Assembly (NCBI GenBank): GCA_029959555.1
Contig: JASCPI010000002.1
Span: 143,008 to 207,007, forward strand
From: Lysobacteraceae bacterium PS02065
GTDB taxonomy: Bacteria > Pseudomonadota > Gammaproteobacteria > Xanthomonadales > Rhodanobacteraceae
Length of the DNA stretch: 64,000 nucleotides
Direction of reading: 5' to 3'
Shown here: positions 18,571-28,273 of the stretch, one piece after another
Layout: each line of letters opens with the position of its first letter
Position numbering within the stretch: position 1 is the first letter of the stretch
Position numbers and translations under genes: made by a program
Notes under the pieces: generated by a model
What the model was told of the DNA's origin: nothing
Seen by the model: only the letters and a program-made list of their open reading frames with translations
The model's database searches: none

Positions 18571-19953
18571 ATGTTCAAGCGGCTTCTGGCCCGACTGTTC
18601 GGCACTGCCGGACGCAAGCCAGGCACCCAGGAAAGGGATTTCGAAACGCTCAACCGCCACGCGCCACTGCGCTCGGCGACGGCAACCCCGCGCCCGGACG
18701 GCCACGCCGAGCCCGAGCCCCCGACGGGCTTCATCTGCCGCGAGACGATCCTCGGCCGCGACCATCGCGTCGCCGGCTACCAGTTCATGCTCCAGCACGG
18801 CACCCGCGAGCGCATCCGCTCGCGCAGCCGGCGCATCCACCACGTGTACGCCGAAGTGCTCGTGCGCAACATCCTCAAGCTCGACGTGCTGCGCCTGCTC
18901 GGACACCGCAGGGCGTTCCTCGACGTGCCCGACTCCTTCCTCGAGCACCCGTCGATCACCGAGCTTCCGCCGGCCGCGACCGTGCTGATCGTCGGCACGA
19001 TTCCGTCCGCCGAGCCGGTCGATCCGGCCAAGGTGACCGAATCGGTGCGTCGCCTGCGCACACTCGGTTACCGCGTCGCGATCGACGTGTCGACGCCCGA
19101 CGCGCCGGGCCTGTACCTGCTGGCACAGGCCGATTTCGCGGTCGTCGACGCCGGTATAGGCGATCCTGAACGCCTGCGCACGGTCGCCGACCAGCTGAGG
19201 AAGTCCGGCGCGAAGACCCAGATCCTCGCGCGCGACATCCCGACCCACGACGATTTCCTGTTCTGCTTCGGCCTCGGCACGGCCCTTTTCCAGGGCCCGT
19301 TCATCACGCGCCGCGAGGACTGGTCCGGCAACACGATGGGCCCGAACACCGCGCGCATCGCCGACCTGCTCGCGCGCCTGCGCCGCGAGGAGTCCGATGC
19401 CCACGAGATCGCGCAGATCCTGCAGCAGGATCCCGCGCTCTCGCTGCGCCTCATGCGCTACATCAACTCCGCCTCGGTGGGCATGCGTGACGAGATCACC
19501 TCGATCGAGCGCGCGCTGCTGCTGCTCGGCCGCGAGAAGACCTACCGCTGGCTCATGCTGCTGATCTACAGCGCGGACAAGGGTTCGGCACGCTCGGCCG
19601 CGCTGCTCGAGAGCGCGCTGGTGCGTGCGCGCATGATGGAACTGGTCGGCGCCAACCGCCCCGAGCGCGAACGCGACGCGCTGTTCCTGGTAGGCCTGCT
19701 CTCGCTGGTCGACGCGATGCTGCAGATCCCGATGCACGAGGCGATGGCGTCGTTGTCCACCGCCCCGGAGATCGAAGCCGCGGTGCTGCGCGGCGAAGGC
19801 CCGATGGCCGACCTGCTCAACCTCGCGATCGCCTGCGAGAACGACGACCTCGGCTCACTCACCGCCGCGGCGGAGAAGTGCGGTGTCACGCCGGCCTACG
19901 CCAGCGAGCAGCACCTGCTGGCCCTCGTCTGGGCCCTCGACGTGGCGGATTGA
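18571..19953 (+). CDS. YuxH-type signalling protein: degenerate EAL plus HDOD domain
   Basis: 460 residues. After a basic, low-complexity N-terminus (1-50), residues 55-260 resemble an EAL domain, but the catalytic EAL reads QFMLQHG and the metal-binding Asp/Glu motifs are missing, so it cannot hydrolyse c-di-GMP. Residues 265-455 form an HDOD domain (IAQILQQDPALSLRLMRYINSA, split by no gap, then VGMRDEITSIERALLLLGRE). Such proteins act as scaffolds or c-di-GMP readers in motility and virulence control in xanthomonads (family knowledge). Monocistronic; 124 bp before dxs. Confidence 0.87.
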   Translation: MFKRLLARLFGTAGRKPGTQERDFETLNRHAPLRSATATPRPDGHAEPEPPTGFICRETILGRDHRVAGYQFMLQHGTRERIRSRSRRIHHVYAEVLVRNILKLDVLRLLGHRRAFLDVPDSFLEHPSITELPPAATVLIVGTIPSAEPVDPAKVTESVRRLRTLGYRVAIDVSTPDAPGLYLLAQADFAVVDAGIGDPERLRTVADQLRKSGAKTQILARDIPTHDDFLFCFGLGTALFQGPFITRREDWSGNTMGPNTARIADLLARLRREESDAHEIAQILQQDPALSLRLMRYINSASVGMRDEITSIERALLLLGREKTYRWLMLLIYSADKGSARSAALLESALVRARMMELVGANRPERERDALFLVGLLSLVDAMLQIPMHEAMASLSTAPEIEAAVLRGEGPMADLLNLAIACENDDLGSLTAAAEKCGVTPAYASEQHLLALVWALDVAD

Positions 19954-20077
19954 CGCGGGTTCCGGCGCGCGGTGCCCTGAACCCGCCCGGAAGCCGTCAT
20001 GCGGGCGTCATCGACGTTCCTTGCCCCGCCCTGCCCGGTGGCCGAAAATACGCGCCTGACCGCCGGCATCTCCCTGA

Positions 20078-21973
20078 ATGATCGATCCGACCCGCTATCC
20101 GCGCCTCTCGCGCATCGAAAGCCCCGCCGACCTGCGCCGTTTCCCCGAGTCCGAACTCGCCGACATCGCGCGTGAAGTGCGCGAGTACCTCGTCGAATCG
20201 GTCGCGACGTCCGGCGGCCACTTCGGCGCCGGGCTCGGCGTCGTCGAGCTCACGGTGGCGCTGCACTACCTCTACGAGACGCCCGAAGACCGCCTGGTCT
20301 GGGACGTCGGCCACCAGTGCTATCCGCACAAGATCCTGACCGGCCGCCGCGACCGCATCACCACGATCAAGAAGAAGGACGGCCTCGCGCCGTTCCCGCG
20401 GCGCGAAGAGAGCCCGTACGACACGTTCGGCGTCGGCCACTCGTCGACCTCGATCAGCGCCGCGCTCGGCATGGCCGTCGCCGCGCAGCGCAGGAACGAC
20501 CCTCGCCGCATCGTCGCGGTGATCGGTGACGGCGCGATGACCGCCGGCATGGCGTTCGAGGCGCTCAACCACGGTGGCGACGTCAAGCCCGACATGCTGG
20601 TGATCCTCAACGACAACCAGATGTCGATCAGCGAGAACGTCGGCGCGCTGACGCAGATGCTCGCGCGCCTCATGGCCAGTCGGACGCTCAACCGCATGCG
20701 CGAGCACGGCAAGCGCATGATGAAGCGCGAAGGTCTGCTGTGGCGCTTCCTCAAGCGCTGGGAGGAGCACGCCAAGGGCATGTTCATGCCGAGCACGCTG
20801 TTCGAGGAGTTCGGCTTCCATTACACCGGCCCGATCGACGGCCACGACCTGCCGCAGCTGCTGCATGCGCTCAAGACGCTGCGCGAGCTCAAGGGCCCGC
20901 AGCTGCTGCACGTGGTCACCACCAAGGGCAAGGGCTACGCACCGGCCGAACGCGAGCAGATCGAGTACCACGCGGTCGGTCCGTTCGATCCCGGCAAGGG
21001 CCTCGCCCGCAAGGCCGGCGCGGCGAAGCCGACCTACACCGAGATCTTCGGCGACTGGCTCTGCGACATGGCCGTCGCGGACGATCGCCTCTACGGCATC
21101 ACGCCGGCGATGCGCGAAGGCTCGGGTCTCGTGCGCTTCTCGCGCGAGCATCCCGAGCGCTATTTCGATGTCGGCATCGCCGAGCAGCACGCCGTGACGC
21201 TCGGCGCCGGCATGGCCTGCGAAGGCGCCAAGCCGGTCGTCGCGATCTACTCGACGTTCCTGCAGCGCGCCTACGACCAGCTCATCCACGACGTCGCCCT
21301 GCAGGACCTCGACGTGCTGTTCGCGATCGATCGCGCCGGCCTCGTCGGCCCGGACGGCGCGACGCACTCGGGCAGCTTCGATCTTTCGTTCCTGCGCTGC
21401 ATCCCGAACATGGTCGTGATGGCGCCGTCCGACGAGAACGAATGCCGCCGCATGCTGACCACCGGCTTCCTGCATCAGGGCCCGGCCGCCGTGCGCTATC
21501 CGCGCGGCACGGGTACGGGCGTCGCGCTCGACGCCGGCCTCGAGCCGCTGCCGATCGGCAAGGGCGTCGTGCGCCGCCACGGCCACGGCATCGCGCTGCT
21601 CGCGTTCGGCGCGCTCGTCACGCCGGCCGCGAAGGTCGCCGACGCGCTCGACGCGACGCTCGTCGACATGCGCTTCGTCAAGCCGCTGGACGAGGGCCTG
21701 GTGCTCGAACTCGCACGCACGCACGGCGCGTTCGTCACGCTCGAGGACAACGCGATCCAGGGCGGCGCCGGCAGCGGCGTCGCCGAATGCCTCGCCGCGC
21801 ACGGAGTGGTCGTGCCGGTACTGCACCTCGGCCTCGCCGACAGCTACCTCGAACACGCGAGCCGCGAGGAACTGCTCGCCGAATCGGGCCTCGACGCCGC
21901 CGGCATCGAGTCCGCCGTGCGCACGCGCTTCGGCGAACGCGTGCCCGTGCAGGCGATGCGCAGCGCGGGCTGA
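20078..21973 (+). CDS. dxs: 1-deoxy-D-xylulose-5-phosphate synthase
   Basis: Thiamine-diphosphate enzyme joining pyruvate and glyceraldehyde 3-phosphate, the entry to the MEP isoprenoid pathway that feeds ispA in this window. 631 residues (E. coli 620). Motifs: [33 protein letters not shown], the [15 protein letters not shown] thiamine-binding motif with IVILNDN-type end ([12 protein letters not shown]), and the transketolase pyrimidine/C-terminal block [18 protein letters not shown]. No obvious ribosome site precedes ATG 20078. Convergent with prmC across a GTG-REP-rich spacer (see repeats at 21981-22378). Confidence 0.96.
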   Translation: MIDPTRYPRLSRIESPADLRRFPESELADIAREVREYLVESVATSGGHFGAGLGVVELTVALHYLYETPEDRLVWDVGHQCYPHKILTGRRDRITTIKKKDGLAPFPRREESPYDTFGVGHSSTSISAALGMAVAAQRRNDPRRIVAVIGDGAMTAGMAFEALNHGGDVKPDMLVILNDNQMSISENVGALTQMLARLMASRTLNRMREHGKRMMKREGLLWRFLKRWEEHAKGMFMPSTLFEEFGFHYTGPIDGHDLPQLLHALKTLRELKGPQLLHVVTTKGKGYAPAEREQIEYHAVGPFDPGKGLARKAGAAKPTYTEIFGDWLCDMAVADDRLYGITPAMREGSGLVRFSREHPERYFDVGIAEQHAVTLGAGMACEGAKPVVAIYSTFLQRAYDQLIHDVALQDLDVLFAIDRAGLVGPDGATHSGSFDLSFLRCIPNMVVMAPSDENECRRMLTTGFLHQGPAAVRYPRGTGTGVALDAGLEPLPIGKGVVRRHGHGIALLAFGALVTPAAKVADALDATLVDMRFVKPLDEGLVLELARTHGAFVTLEDNAIQGGAGSGVAECLAAHGVVVPVLHLGLADSYLEHASREELLAESGLDAAGIESAVRTRFGERVPVQAMRSAG

Positions 21974-22375
21974 GCCCGCGACGGCGGAATCGCCTGCGGC
22001 GGTTCCGCCCTACCCGAGAGGGTGTCGCGCGTAGGGCGGAACCCGCGAAGCGGATTCCGCCGTGCACCTGCAGCGTCACGCGCGATCTACACAGGCATCC
22101 CCTCACTCCGCCTCCGGATCCCGGTCGACGCGACGATGTGCGTGCGACGCGACCCTCCGGCCGACGGCGGAATCGCCTGCGGCGGTTCCGCCCTACCCGA
22201 GAGGGTGTCGCGCGTAGGGCGGAACCCGCGAAGCGGATTCCGCCGTGCACCTGCGGCGTCACGCGCGATCTACACAGGCATCCCCTCACTCCGCCTCCGG
22301 ATCCCGGTCGACGCGACGATGTGCACGCGACGCGTCTCTCCAGCCGACGGCGGAATCGCCTGCAGCGGTTCCGCC
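21974..22375. other. Repeat-filled convergent intergenic region dxs/prmC
   Basis: 402 bp with no credible gene. It is almost entirely a tandem duplication of a REP dimer plus spacer, described in the next entries. Open frames crossing it are products of the GC-rich repeat. Confidence 0.8.
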
Positions 22376-22378
22376 CTA
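21981..22378. repeat. 183-bp tandem repeat of an inverted GTAG-REP dimer (2.2 copies)
   Basis: Units begin at 21981, 22164 and 22347, exactly 183 bp apart and nearly identical. Each full unit has a left hairpin GGCGGAA-t-CGCC-tgc-GGCG-g-TTCCGCC ending in CTAC, a ~17-nt centre, then GTAG and a right hairpin GGCGGAA-c-CCGC-gaa-GCGG-a-TTCCGCC (full dimers 21981-22063 and 22164-22246), then a 100-bp spacer. The two REPs face each other with GTAG tetranucleotides inward. The third unit holds only the left REP and ends inside prmC's stop codon. GTAG-headed REPs are substrates of RAYT (TnpA-REP) transposases; none is in the window. Confidence 0.88.
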
Positions 22379-23209
22379 CCCCGCAACGCGCCCGAGCGTC
22401 ACGCGGTCGCGGGATTCGAGGTCCTGTGCCGTTGCGACATCCGTGAAGCCGTTCGCGTCGAAGATCGCACGCACCGCCTCGCCCTGGTTCCATCCGTGTT
22501 CGACAAGCAGCCAACCGCCCGGCACCAGGTGGCGTGGTGCCTGCGCGGCGATCGTGCGGATCGCGTCGAGGCCGTCGACACCGGACGCGAGCGCCGCGGC
22601 CGGTTCGAAACGCAGATCGCCCTCGCCGAGGTGAACGTCATCGCTTTCGATGTAGGGCGGGTTCGAGGCGATCAGGTCGAAGCGGCGCGTGCCGAGTGGT
22701 ACGCACCAGTCGCCTTGCGCGAACGTCACGTTGCCGAGGCCGAGGCGCTGTGCGTTGCCGCGCGCGACCGCGAGCGCTGCGTCGCTCGCATCGGTGGCGA
22801 GCACGCGTGCCTGCGGCCGTTCGCTCGCGATCGCAAGCGCGATCGCGCCCGATCCCGTGCCGAGGTCGGCGATGTCGCACGCCGCATCGGGCGCGATGCG
22901 CTCGAGCGCGAGCTCGACGAGGCGTTCGGTGTCGGCGCGCGGAATCAGCACGTCGGGCGTGACGGCCAGATCGAAGGTCCAGAAGCCGCGCTGGCCGACG
23001 AGGTAGGCGATCGGCGTACCGGTGCGACGCGCGGCGACCAGCGCGTCGAAACACTGCCGCTGGTCATCGTCGGGCACCGCATCGGCGTGTGCGAACAACC
23101 ACGCCCGCGATCGCCCGAGCGCGTGCGCGAGCAGCAGCTCGGCTTCGTGACGCGCCTCGCCGTCACCGGGTGGTGCGGCACCCCGCAGCAGGTCGGCGAC
23201 GGTGCTCAT
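22376..23209 (-). CDS. prmC: Peptide chain release factor N5-glutamine methyltransferase
   Basis: Methylates the GGQ glutamine of release factors RF1/RF2, raising termination efficiency. 277 residues (E. coli HemK/PrmC 277). SAM site [14 protein letters not shown], catalytic NPPYI motif in [11 protein letters not shown], preceded by the PrmC N-domain with [18 protein letters not shown] 23209 has GGAG 7 bases upstream and is preferred over a start six codons earlier. The stop codon TAG is the TAG of a GTAG-REP element, so the last residues may be altered relative to an ancestral end. prfA is not adjacent. Confidence 0.95.
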   Translation of the reverse strand: MSTVADLLRGAAPPGDGEARHEAELLLAHALGRSRAWLFAHADAVPDDDQRQCFDALVAARRTGTPIAYLVGQRGFWTFDLAVTPDVLIPRADTERLVELALERIAPDAACDIADLGTGSGAIALAIASERPQARVLATDASDAALAVARGNAQRLGLGNVTFAQGDWCVPLGTRRFDLIASNPPYIESDDVHLGEGDLRFEPAAALASGVDGLDAIRTIAAQAPRHLVPGGWLLVEHGWNQGEAVRAIFDANGFTDVATAQDLESRDRVTLGRVAG

Positions 23210-23360
23210 CCTGCATCTCCGGGACACGACCGCGCAGCGACACGGGAATCACCTGTCACGACCTGCGCACGCCGCAACGTCGACCTGCTGGCGCCGGGTC
23301 CCGGCGACGCGACGTCGTCACATCGCCGGAACCGACATCCACGATGGCGCGGGCGTGGGC

Positions 23361-26300
23361 TCACGCCGCGCCGGCCGCCGGTGGGGGAGGCGGCGGCACG
23401 TCGATCGCCGGTGCCGGCCGACGCCACGGCGTCCAGTAGCCGCCGCGCGTCCACGCCGCGAATGCCGCACGCGACCAGCGCACGAGCGCCGCGGCGAGCC
23501 ACAGCGCCCACGCGAGCATCGCGAGGTTGTACGCCCACAGCGGCAGCGACACGACGCTCGCGACCGGCAGCACGTCATCGGCATGGTCGGCGAACCAGTT
23601 CAGGATGCTGCCCCGGGACTGAGCACCGCGCACGACCATGTCCGGTGTCCCGAGCAGGCCGTTGTGCACGCTCGCGAGCAGGCAGCAGAACGCGACCAGG
23701 GTCAGGCCCGCGAGCGCGACCTGCGCGAGGTTGAAGCGCCAGCCAGGCACCACCTGGCGGCGCGCGCGCCAGTCGAACGCGAACAGCCAGGCGACGACGA
23801 CACCGAGCGCGAGCCACGAGAACGTCGAGAAGCCGATGCCGAGCAGCAGCCACTGGTGGAAGCGCAACGGACCCGGACGCCAGCGCGACAACAGCCATGC
23901 GAGCACGACCCTCGCGAGCAGTTCGCCCCAGAACAGCACGGCGGGGCCGACCGGCGGACCGAACGCGGCGAGCAGCCAGCGGTCTCCCGGAACGGTGACG
24001 CGCAGATCGATGTTCGCGGACGGCATGCCGAGTGCGAAGGAGGGCGTGGCCGAACGCATGCCGATCGGCGTCGCGTCGCGCAGGCGCACCTCGTAACGCT
24101 GCGTGCCGGGAGACACCGGCAGGCTCAGCACGCCGTCACGCGGCCGCACGCCGAGCGTCCCGCCGTCGCGCGTGACCGCGAGCACCTCGAGGCCCTCGGG
24201 CAAACGAACGGCATGCTCGCCGCCCTGGCTCGCGCGCACCGTGAACGCGAGCGTGTGCGTGGTCGCACGCTCGCCGATCTCGCTGGACACGTGCACGCCG
24301 TCGATCGCGCGCGTCGCGCCGTCGACAGCAGCCGGTCGCGTGACCGTGATCGTGAGCGCCTCTCCGGGCAGCGGATGGAACACGAACTCGCGATGGCCTT
24401 CCGCGTCACTGTCATCCGCTGACGATTCCGGCACGCCGGCGAACGCGACGTGCCAGGTCGGGCTCGCGGCCACACGCCAGACCTCGGCGCGTTCGCCGAG
24501 CGGCGGTGCGACCAGCGTGATCGTGCCCGTGTTGTCGAGCGTGGCGTCCCAGCGCGTTCCTTCCGCGCCGTCGGCGAGCGCCGCGGTGATACGGCCGTTG
24601 CGCACGCGCAGGCCAGGCGTCGACACGCGCTCACCCGTGAGCACCGGCACATCGACCGTGAAGCCGCCACTCTCCGGAGCAAGCCGCTGGACATCCGTAC
24701 GGGTGGACCACTCGAGATCGAGCGACAGCACGCGCGTGACGCGCACATAGGCCGGGAACTGCTGCACCTCCTCCGCCGCCGGGCCACCAGCCGCATCGCG
24801 CGTGCGCAGCAGCGTCAGCGTTTCGGTCATGAGGCGGTCGTCGACGAGACCGCCGGCCTGCCAGTCGCCCCCCTCGGCGACTTCCACGCGACGCGGCGCG
24901 AGCGTGAACGCGAGGTCGACCTTGTCGCGCGCGGCGCCGAACACGAGCTCGACGCGATGCACGCCGCGGCCGAGCGCGATCCAAGGCTTGCCCCCGACCC
25001 GGGCGAGGCTGTCGTCCGCTGCGCCATCGACACGCAGCGAACGCAACACCAGCCCCTTCTCGTCGATCGGCAACGGCACGGCGACGCGTTCGAGAGCATG
25101 CACCTCGAGCACGACGCGGATCTCGTCGGCGCGTGCCGTGACCTGGGCGAGCGGCATCGAGGCACAGGCCGACGCGCACTTCGGCACTTCGACGAGACGC
25201 TCGCGCCATTGCTGCAGAAGCTCCTGCGACGGCCAGCCCTGCGCCTGTGCAGGGGCGACCATCGCGAACGGGAGCAGCGACGCCAGGGTGATGCCCGCGA
25301 GCGCAGGAACCGACGCACGCCGCGGCCGCCACGGCACACCGCGCAGCAGGCGCCAGGCCAGCCAGCCCAGCAGCGCGACGAGGATGAGGCGCAGCGGACG
25401 CACGACCCACGGCGGTGCAACCATCAGGTTGACGGTCTGCGATGCCGGCACCGGGCCGGACCACGTCAGCGTGTGGCGCGTACCGAGGCGCCAGCCGGGC
25501 TCGCCGCCACCGGTCTGTACGACGGTGTTCTCGCTGTACTTCTTCATGAGATCGGCGCTGCGGACACGCGAACCGGTGACGGTGATCGACTCGTAGCGAT
25601 CCGCAGCCCCCGCCTTCGCCGGCCTCTCGGCGCTTCGGCGCACGTACATGTCCGATGGTGATGCCTCCTGCGCCACCATCGGCTCCGGTGACGCCGCAGG
25701 CGGCGGTGGCGGCGGTGGCGGCGCGAACTGTCCGTCGTGGTCGATTGCGTCGTCGTAGAACCCGGCCGGATACGCGACCGCGCCGGTGTCGTCGGCGAGC
25801 TGCGGATAGAGCGCCGTGCGCAGTTGCGTCGCCATGAACGGCACCGCGACGATCACGAACACGACGAGCGCGGCGATGCGCAGGCCGACCGTGAAGCGCG
25901 CGAGTCGTCCCACCGGCAGCGCTCGTGCGACGAGCGCGATAACGATCACCGCAAGCAACGACCACAGCGGCGAGCCGCCTTCCTGGAAACCGAGCAGCAG
26001 ATACGCTGCCGCGACGACACCGCCGATCGGACCGAGCAGGCGCGCCGCCAGCATGACGAGGATCGCGACGAGGAACACGTCGAGCAGCGTCCAGCGCGAC
26101 AGCCAGCTGCCGTTCGCACGGTCACTGCCCGGCGCGGCGACGAGCCGGTAGCCGTACGGCAGGTTCACGGTCGTCGTGACCTGGTCGAAGGTCTGCTGCC
26201 AGCCCCCGATCGGCAAGGTGCCCGTACCGTGCGCGATGCGTACGCCTGCAGCGAGGTTCACCTGCGGGATACGCCACTCGACACCGCTCGTACCCTCGAT

Positions 26301-27494
26301 CTCCCCGCGCGTGACGAGCAGCGCGTCGCCGTCGCCCTCGGCACGCTGCAGCGCGAATGGCGGCGCGACATCGAGGCGCCATCCGCTGTTCATGTGGCCC
26401 GTGACGCGATCACGCGCGAACCAGCCGTCGCCCGAGAAGTCGAGCCAGGCCTCGCGCGCGAGGATCAGGCGGTTCGCCTCGTTCTCGAGCTGGCCGCGCG
26501 AGCGCACGTCGATGGTGATGGCATCACCTTCGCCGAGCGCGAACGCCGGAAAGCCGTGCCACTCGGCTGGAACGTCAGCCTGCGCGGGATCGACCTGCAC
26601 GGCACCACTCGCGTGCGTGGTCCGCAGCGAAGGCACCGCCTCGTAGCTCCAGATTTCCTGGCGCTGTGCGTCGGCGAGCGCGCGAGCGACGATCTTCTCG
26701 ATCGGCGCCGTCGCACGCGCACGCAAGGTCAGTTCCGCATAACCGGGCTGCACCTGCACGTGCAGGCGCCCCTGCTCGTCGAGGCGCGCGGGCCAGCCAT
26801 CGCTGTCGAGCGCGAGCGGCGCGAACCGCTCGGGCAGCACCGGTGCGATCGTGACTTCACGAACCTGGCCCGATACGTAGAGACGGAACTGCGTCTCGAG
26901 CTCGCCGGGCAACGTGTCGGTGAACTTGCGGAACACGCGCACGTCGAGGCTGTCGGCTTCGACCGTGGCATCGGCGGCACGTCCCAGCGTGACGCGATCA
27001 CCTTCACGCTGCACGGGTGTCACCGCGCGACCGTCGATCGTCAACGCGACGATCGCGGTCGGCGACGGCACGGCCAGCTGCTGCGGGCGCTCGCGCCACG
27101 GGATGCGCGCGCGCAGCACATGCGTGCCTGCGGTCAGCCATACATTCGGACCGTTGCGATCGACGACCGGCGCAGGCTGGCCGTCGACGGTGACCTGCTG
27201 CGGCCAATGCTCGGCGTCGCCGGGCAGCGCGACCCAGGCATCGATGTCGACGCGCCAGCGCTGTTCGAGCACCGCACCGTTCGCGTCGGCGACGATCGAC
27301 AAGGTTCCGGGCCATGTACACGCGTAGTCGTCACGCCCCTGCCCTGCGCGTCCGGCGATCAGCGGGCAGGCGCGGAACTCCTCGCCCTTGAGCACCCAAC
27401 CTCGCCAGGCCTCGAGCGAGGACGGCGTCTGTGCCGAGGACGTTGCGATGCCTGCGCAAAGCAGGGCGAGGACCACGAGCCACCATCGACGCAC
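23361..27494 (-). CDS. Giant inner-membrane protein of unknown function with an internal VTGSR motif
   Basis: 1377 residues. Signal peptide at 1-22 (WLVVLALLCAGIATSSAQ). A large beta-type periplasmic region follows to ~460. A first membrane cluster spans ~468-560, and a linker (~563-690) has eight or nine consecutive prolines near 590 and ITVTGSRVRSADLM near 640. One TM lies near 700, a second signal-like helix ending APAQAQ near 745, another periplasmic region to ~1180, and a C-terminal TM cluster (~1180-1350) ends in a proline run. The architecture looks like two copies of [signal helix, periplasmic beta domain, TM cluster]. I do not recognise the family. Same strand, 73 bp after the Pycsar-like gene, so probably one operon. 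Confidence 0.75.
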   Translation of the reverse strand: MRRWWLVVLALLCAGIATSSAQTPSSLEAWRGWVLKGEEFRACPLIAGRAGQGRDDYACTWPGTLSIVADANGAVLEQRWRVDIDAWVALPGDAEHWPQQVTVDGQPAPVVDRNGPNVWLTAGTHVLRARIPWRERPQQLAVPSPTAIVALTIDGRAVTPVQREGDRVTLGRAADATVEADSLDVRVFRKFTDTLPGELETQFRLYVSGQVREVTIAPVLPERFAPLALDSDGWPARLDEQGRLHVQVQPGYAELTLRARATAPIEKIVARALADAQRQEIWSYEAVPSLRTTHASGAVQVDPAQADVPAEWHGFPAFALGEGDAITIDVRSRGQLENEANRLILAREAWLDFSGDGWFARDRVTGHMNSGWRLDVAPPFALQRAEGDGDALLVTRGEIEGTSGVEWRIPQVNLAAGVRIAHGTGTLPIGGWQQTFDQVTTTVNLPYGYRLVAAPGSDRANGSWLSRWTLLDVFLVAILVMLAARLLGPIGGVVAAAYLLLGFQEGGSPLWSLLAVIVIALVARALPVGRLARFTVGLRIAALVVFVIVAVPFMATQLRTALYPQLADDTGAVAYPAGFYDDAIDHDGQFAPPPPPPPPAASPEPMVAQEASPSDMYVRRSAERPAKAGAADRYESITVTGSRVRSADLMKKYSENTVVQTGGGEPGWRLGTRHTLTWSGPVPASQTVNLMVAPPWVVRPLRLILVALLGWLAWRLLRGVPWRPRRASVPALAGITLASLLPFAMVAPAQAQGWPSQELLQQWRERLVEVPKCASACASMPLAQVTARADEIRVVLEVHALERVAVPLPIDEKGLVLRSLRVDGAADDSLARVGGKPWIALGRGVHRVELVFGAARDKVDLAFTLAPRRVEVAEGGDWQAGGLVDDRLMTETLTLLRTRDAAGGPAAEEVQQFPAYVRVTRVLSLDLEWSTRTDVQRLAPESGGFTVDVPVLTGERVSTPGLRVRNGRITAALADGAEGTRWDATLDNTGTITLVAPPLGERAEVWRVAASPTWHVAFAGVPESSADDSDAEGHREFVFHPLPGEALTITVTRPAAVDGATRAIDGVHVSSEIGERATTHTLAFTVRASQGGEHAVRLPEGLEVLAVTRDGGTLGVRPRDGVLSLPVSPGTQRYEVRLRDATPIGMRSATPSFALGMPSANIDLRVTVPGDRWLLAAFGPPVGPAVLFWGELLARVVLAWLLSRWRPGPLRFHQWLLLGIGFSTFSWLALGVVVAWLFAFDWRARRQVVPGWRFNLAQVALAGLTLVAFCCLLASVHNGLLGTPDMVVRGAQSRGSILNWFADHADDVLPVASVVSLPLWAYNLAMLAWALWLAAALVRWSRAAFAAWTRGGYWTPWRRPAPAIDVPPPPPPAAGAA

Positions 27495-27567
27495 GGGAGT
27501 CTCCTTCTCATGGGATGCGCAGGTGCAACGCGGTGCGCCGCGCCGCGGGGTTTCGCGAAGCGCGCGG

Positions 27568-28116
27568 TCAGTGCGCGAGCAGGCGCCAGCCCTGCTCGAG
27601 GCAGGCCAGCACGAAACCGGTCAGGAAGAACAGGTAGCTGTAGCGCAGGTAGCGGTACTTGTGGTGCGCGAGATAGGTGCCGAGCGAGTAGACGTCGGAC
27701 GCCCAGGTCGCGTACGGCGTGCCGTCGGGCATGAGCACGCGGTTCATCTCGCGCAGGTAGCGCTCGCGCGAAAGCTCGGCGAAATGGCCGAAGAACAGCA
27801 GGTTGAAGTGCGGCGGCAAGGTCTCGTCCTTGAGCCGGATCGGCCGGTACTTCGGCAGCACGGCGAGGATCGCGAGCAGCAGAGCGAGCAGCGTGAAACC
27901 CGCGAGGATCAGCACCGACGTGCGCAGCTCGGGATCGGCGAGACGCCCGAGCGACAGCGTCAGCACGATCGACGATACCGTGATGATGATGTTGGCCTTG
28001 GTGTCGGCCATCGCCGACAGCTGCACGTGGTGCTGCTGCGCGGTGCGCAGCACGTTGTCGGCGGTGTTGCGCTCGGGGATCTGCGCGTAGTCCAGCGGGG
28101 GCGGCGTCTCGCTCAT
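27568..28116 (-). CDS. Pycsar-effector-like 2-TM protein (PycTM/DUF5706 family)
   Basis: 182 residues. The N-terminal block QQHHVQLSAMADTKANIII followed by TVSSIVLTLSLG is the hallmark of the PycTM (Pycsar effector) domain, with a second helix (VLILAGFTLLALLLAILAVL) and a last one near 160-180. In antiphage Pycsar systems such proteins are thought to damage the membrane when bound by cCMP or cUMP made by a partner cyclase. No nucleotide cyclase is in this window, and the only neighbour is the giant membrane protein downstream. Many family members are stand-alone and may have non-defence roles. ATG 28116 is the first start giving the conserved block. Confidence 0.75.
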   Translation of the reverse strand: MSETPPPLDYAQIPERNTADNVLRTAQQHHVQLSAMADTKANIIITVSSIVLTLSLGRLADPELRTSVLILAGFTLLALLLAILAVLPKYRPIRLKDETLPPHFNLLFFGHFAELSRERYLREMNRVLMPDGTPYATWASDVYSLGTYLAHHKYRYLRYSYLFFLTGFVLACLEQGWRLLAH

Positions 28117-28273
28117 GCGCAGGCGTTCCGGATCGGGTCCGGCGGCATCTTACTGCGCCGTCGGCCCGGCGAGGCGACACGGCCCGGCGGCGTGCCACAC
28201 TGGCGGCGCCGGCACGCGCCATGACGCGCCGCATGCAGGCACGCTCGTCGGCACGCACGCGACGAAACGATTC

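Noticed and set aside
21981..22378. CRISPR array
   Set aside because: Period is 183 bp with only 2.2 copies, the spacers are identical, and the repeated unit contains paired GTAG-REP hairpins; no cas genes.
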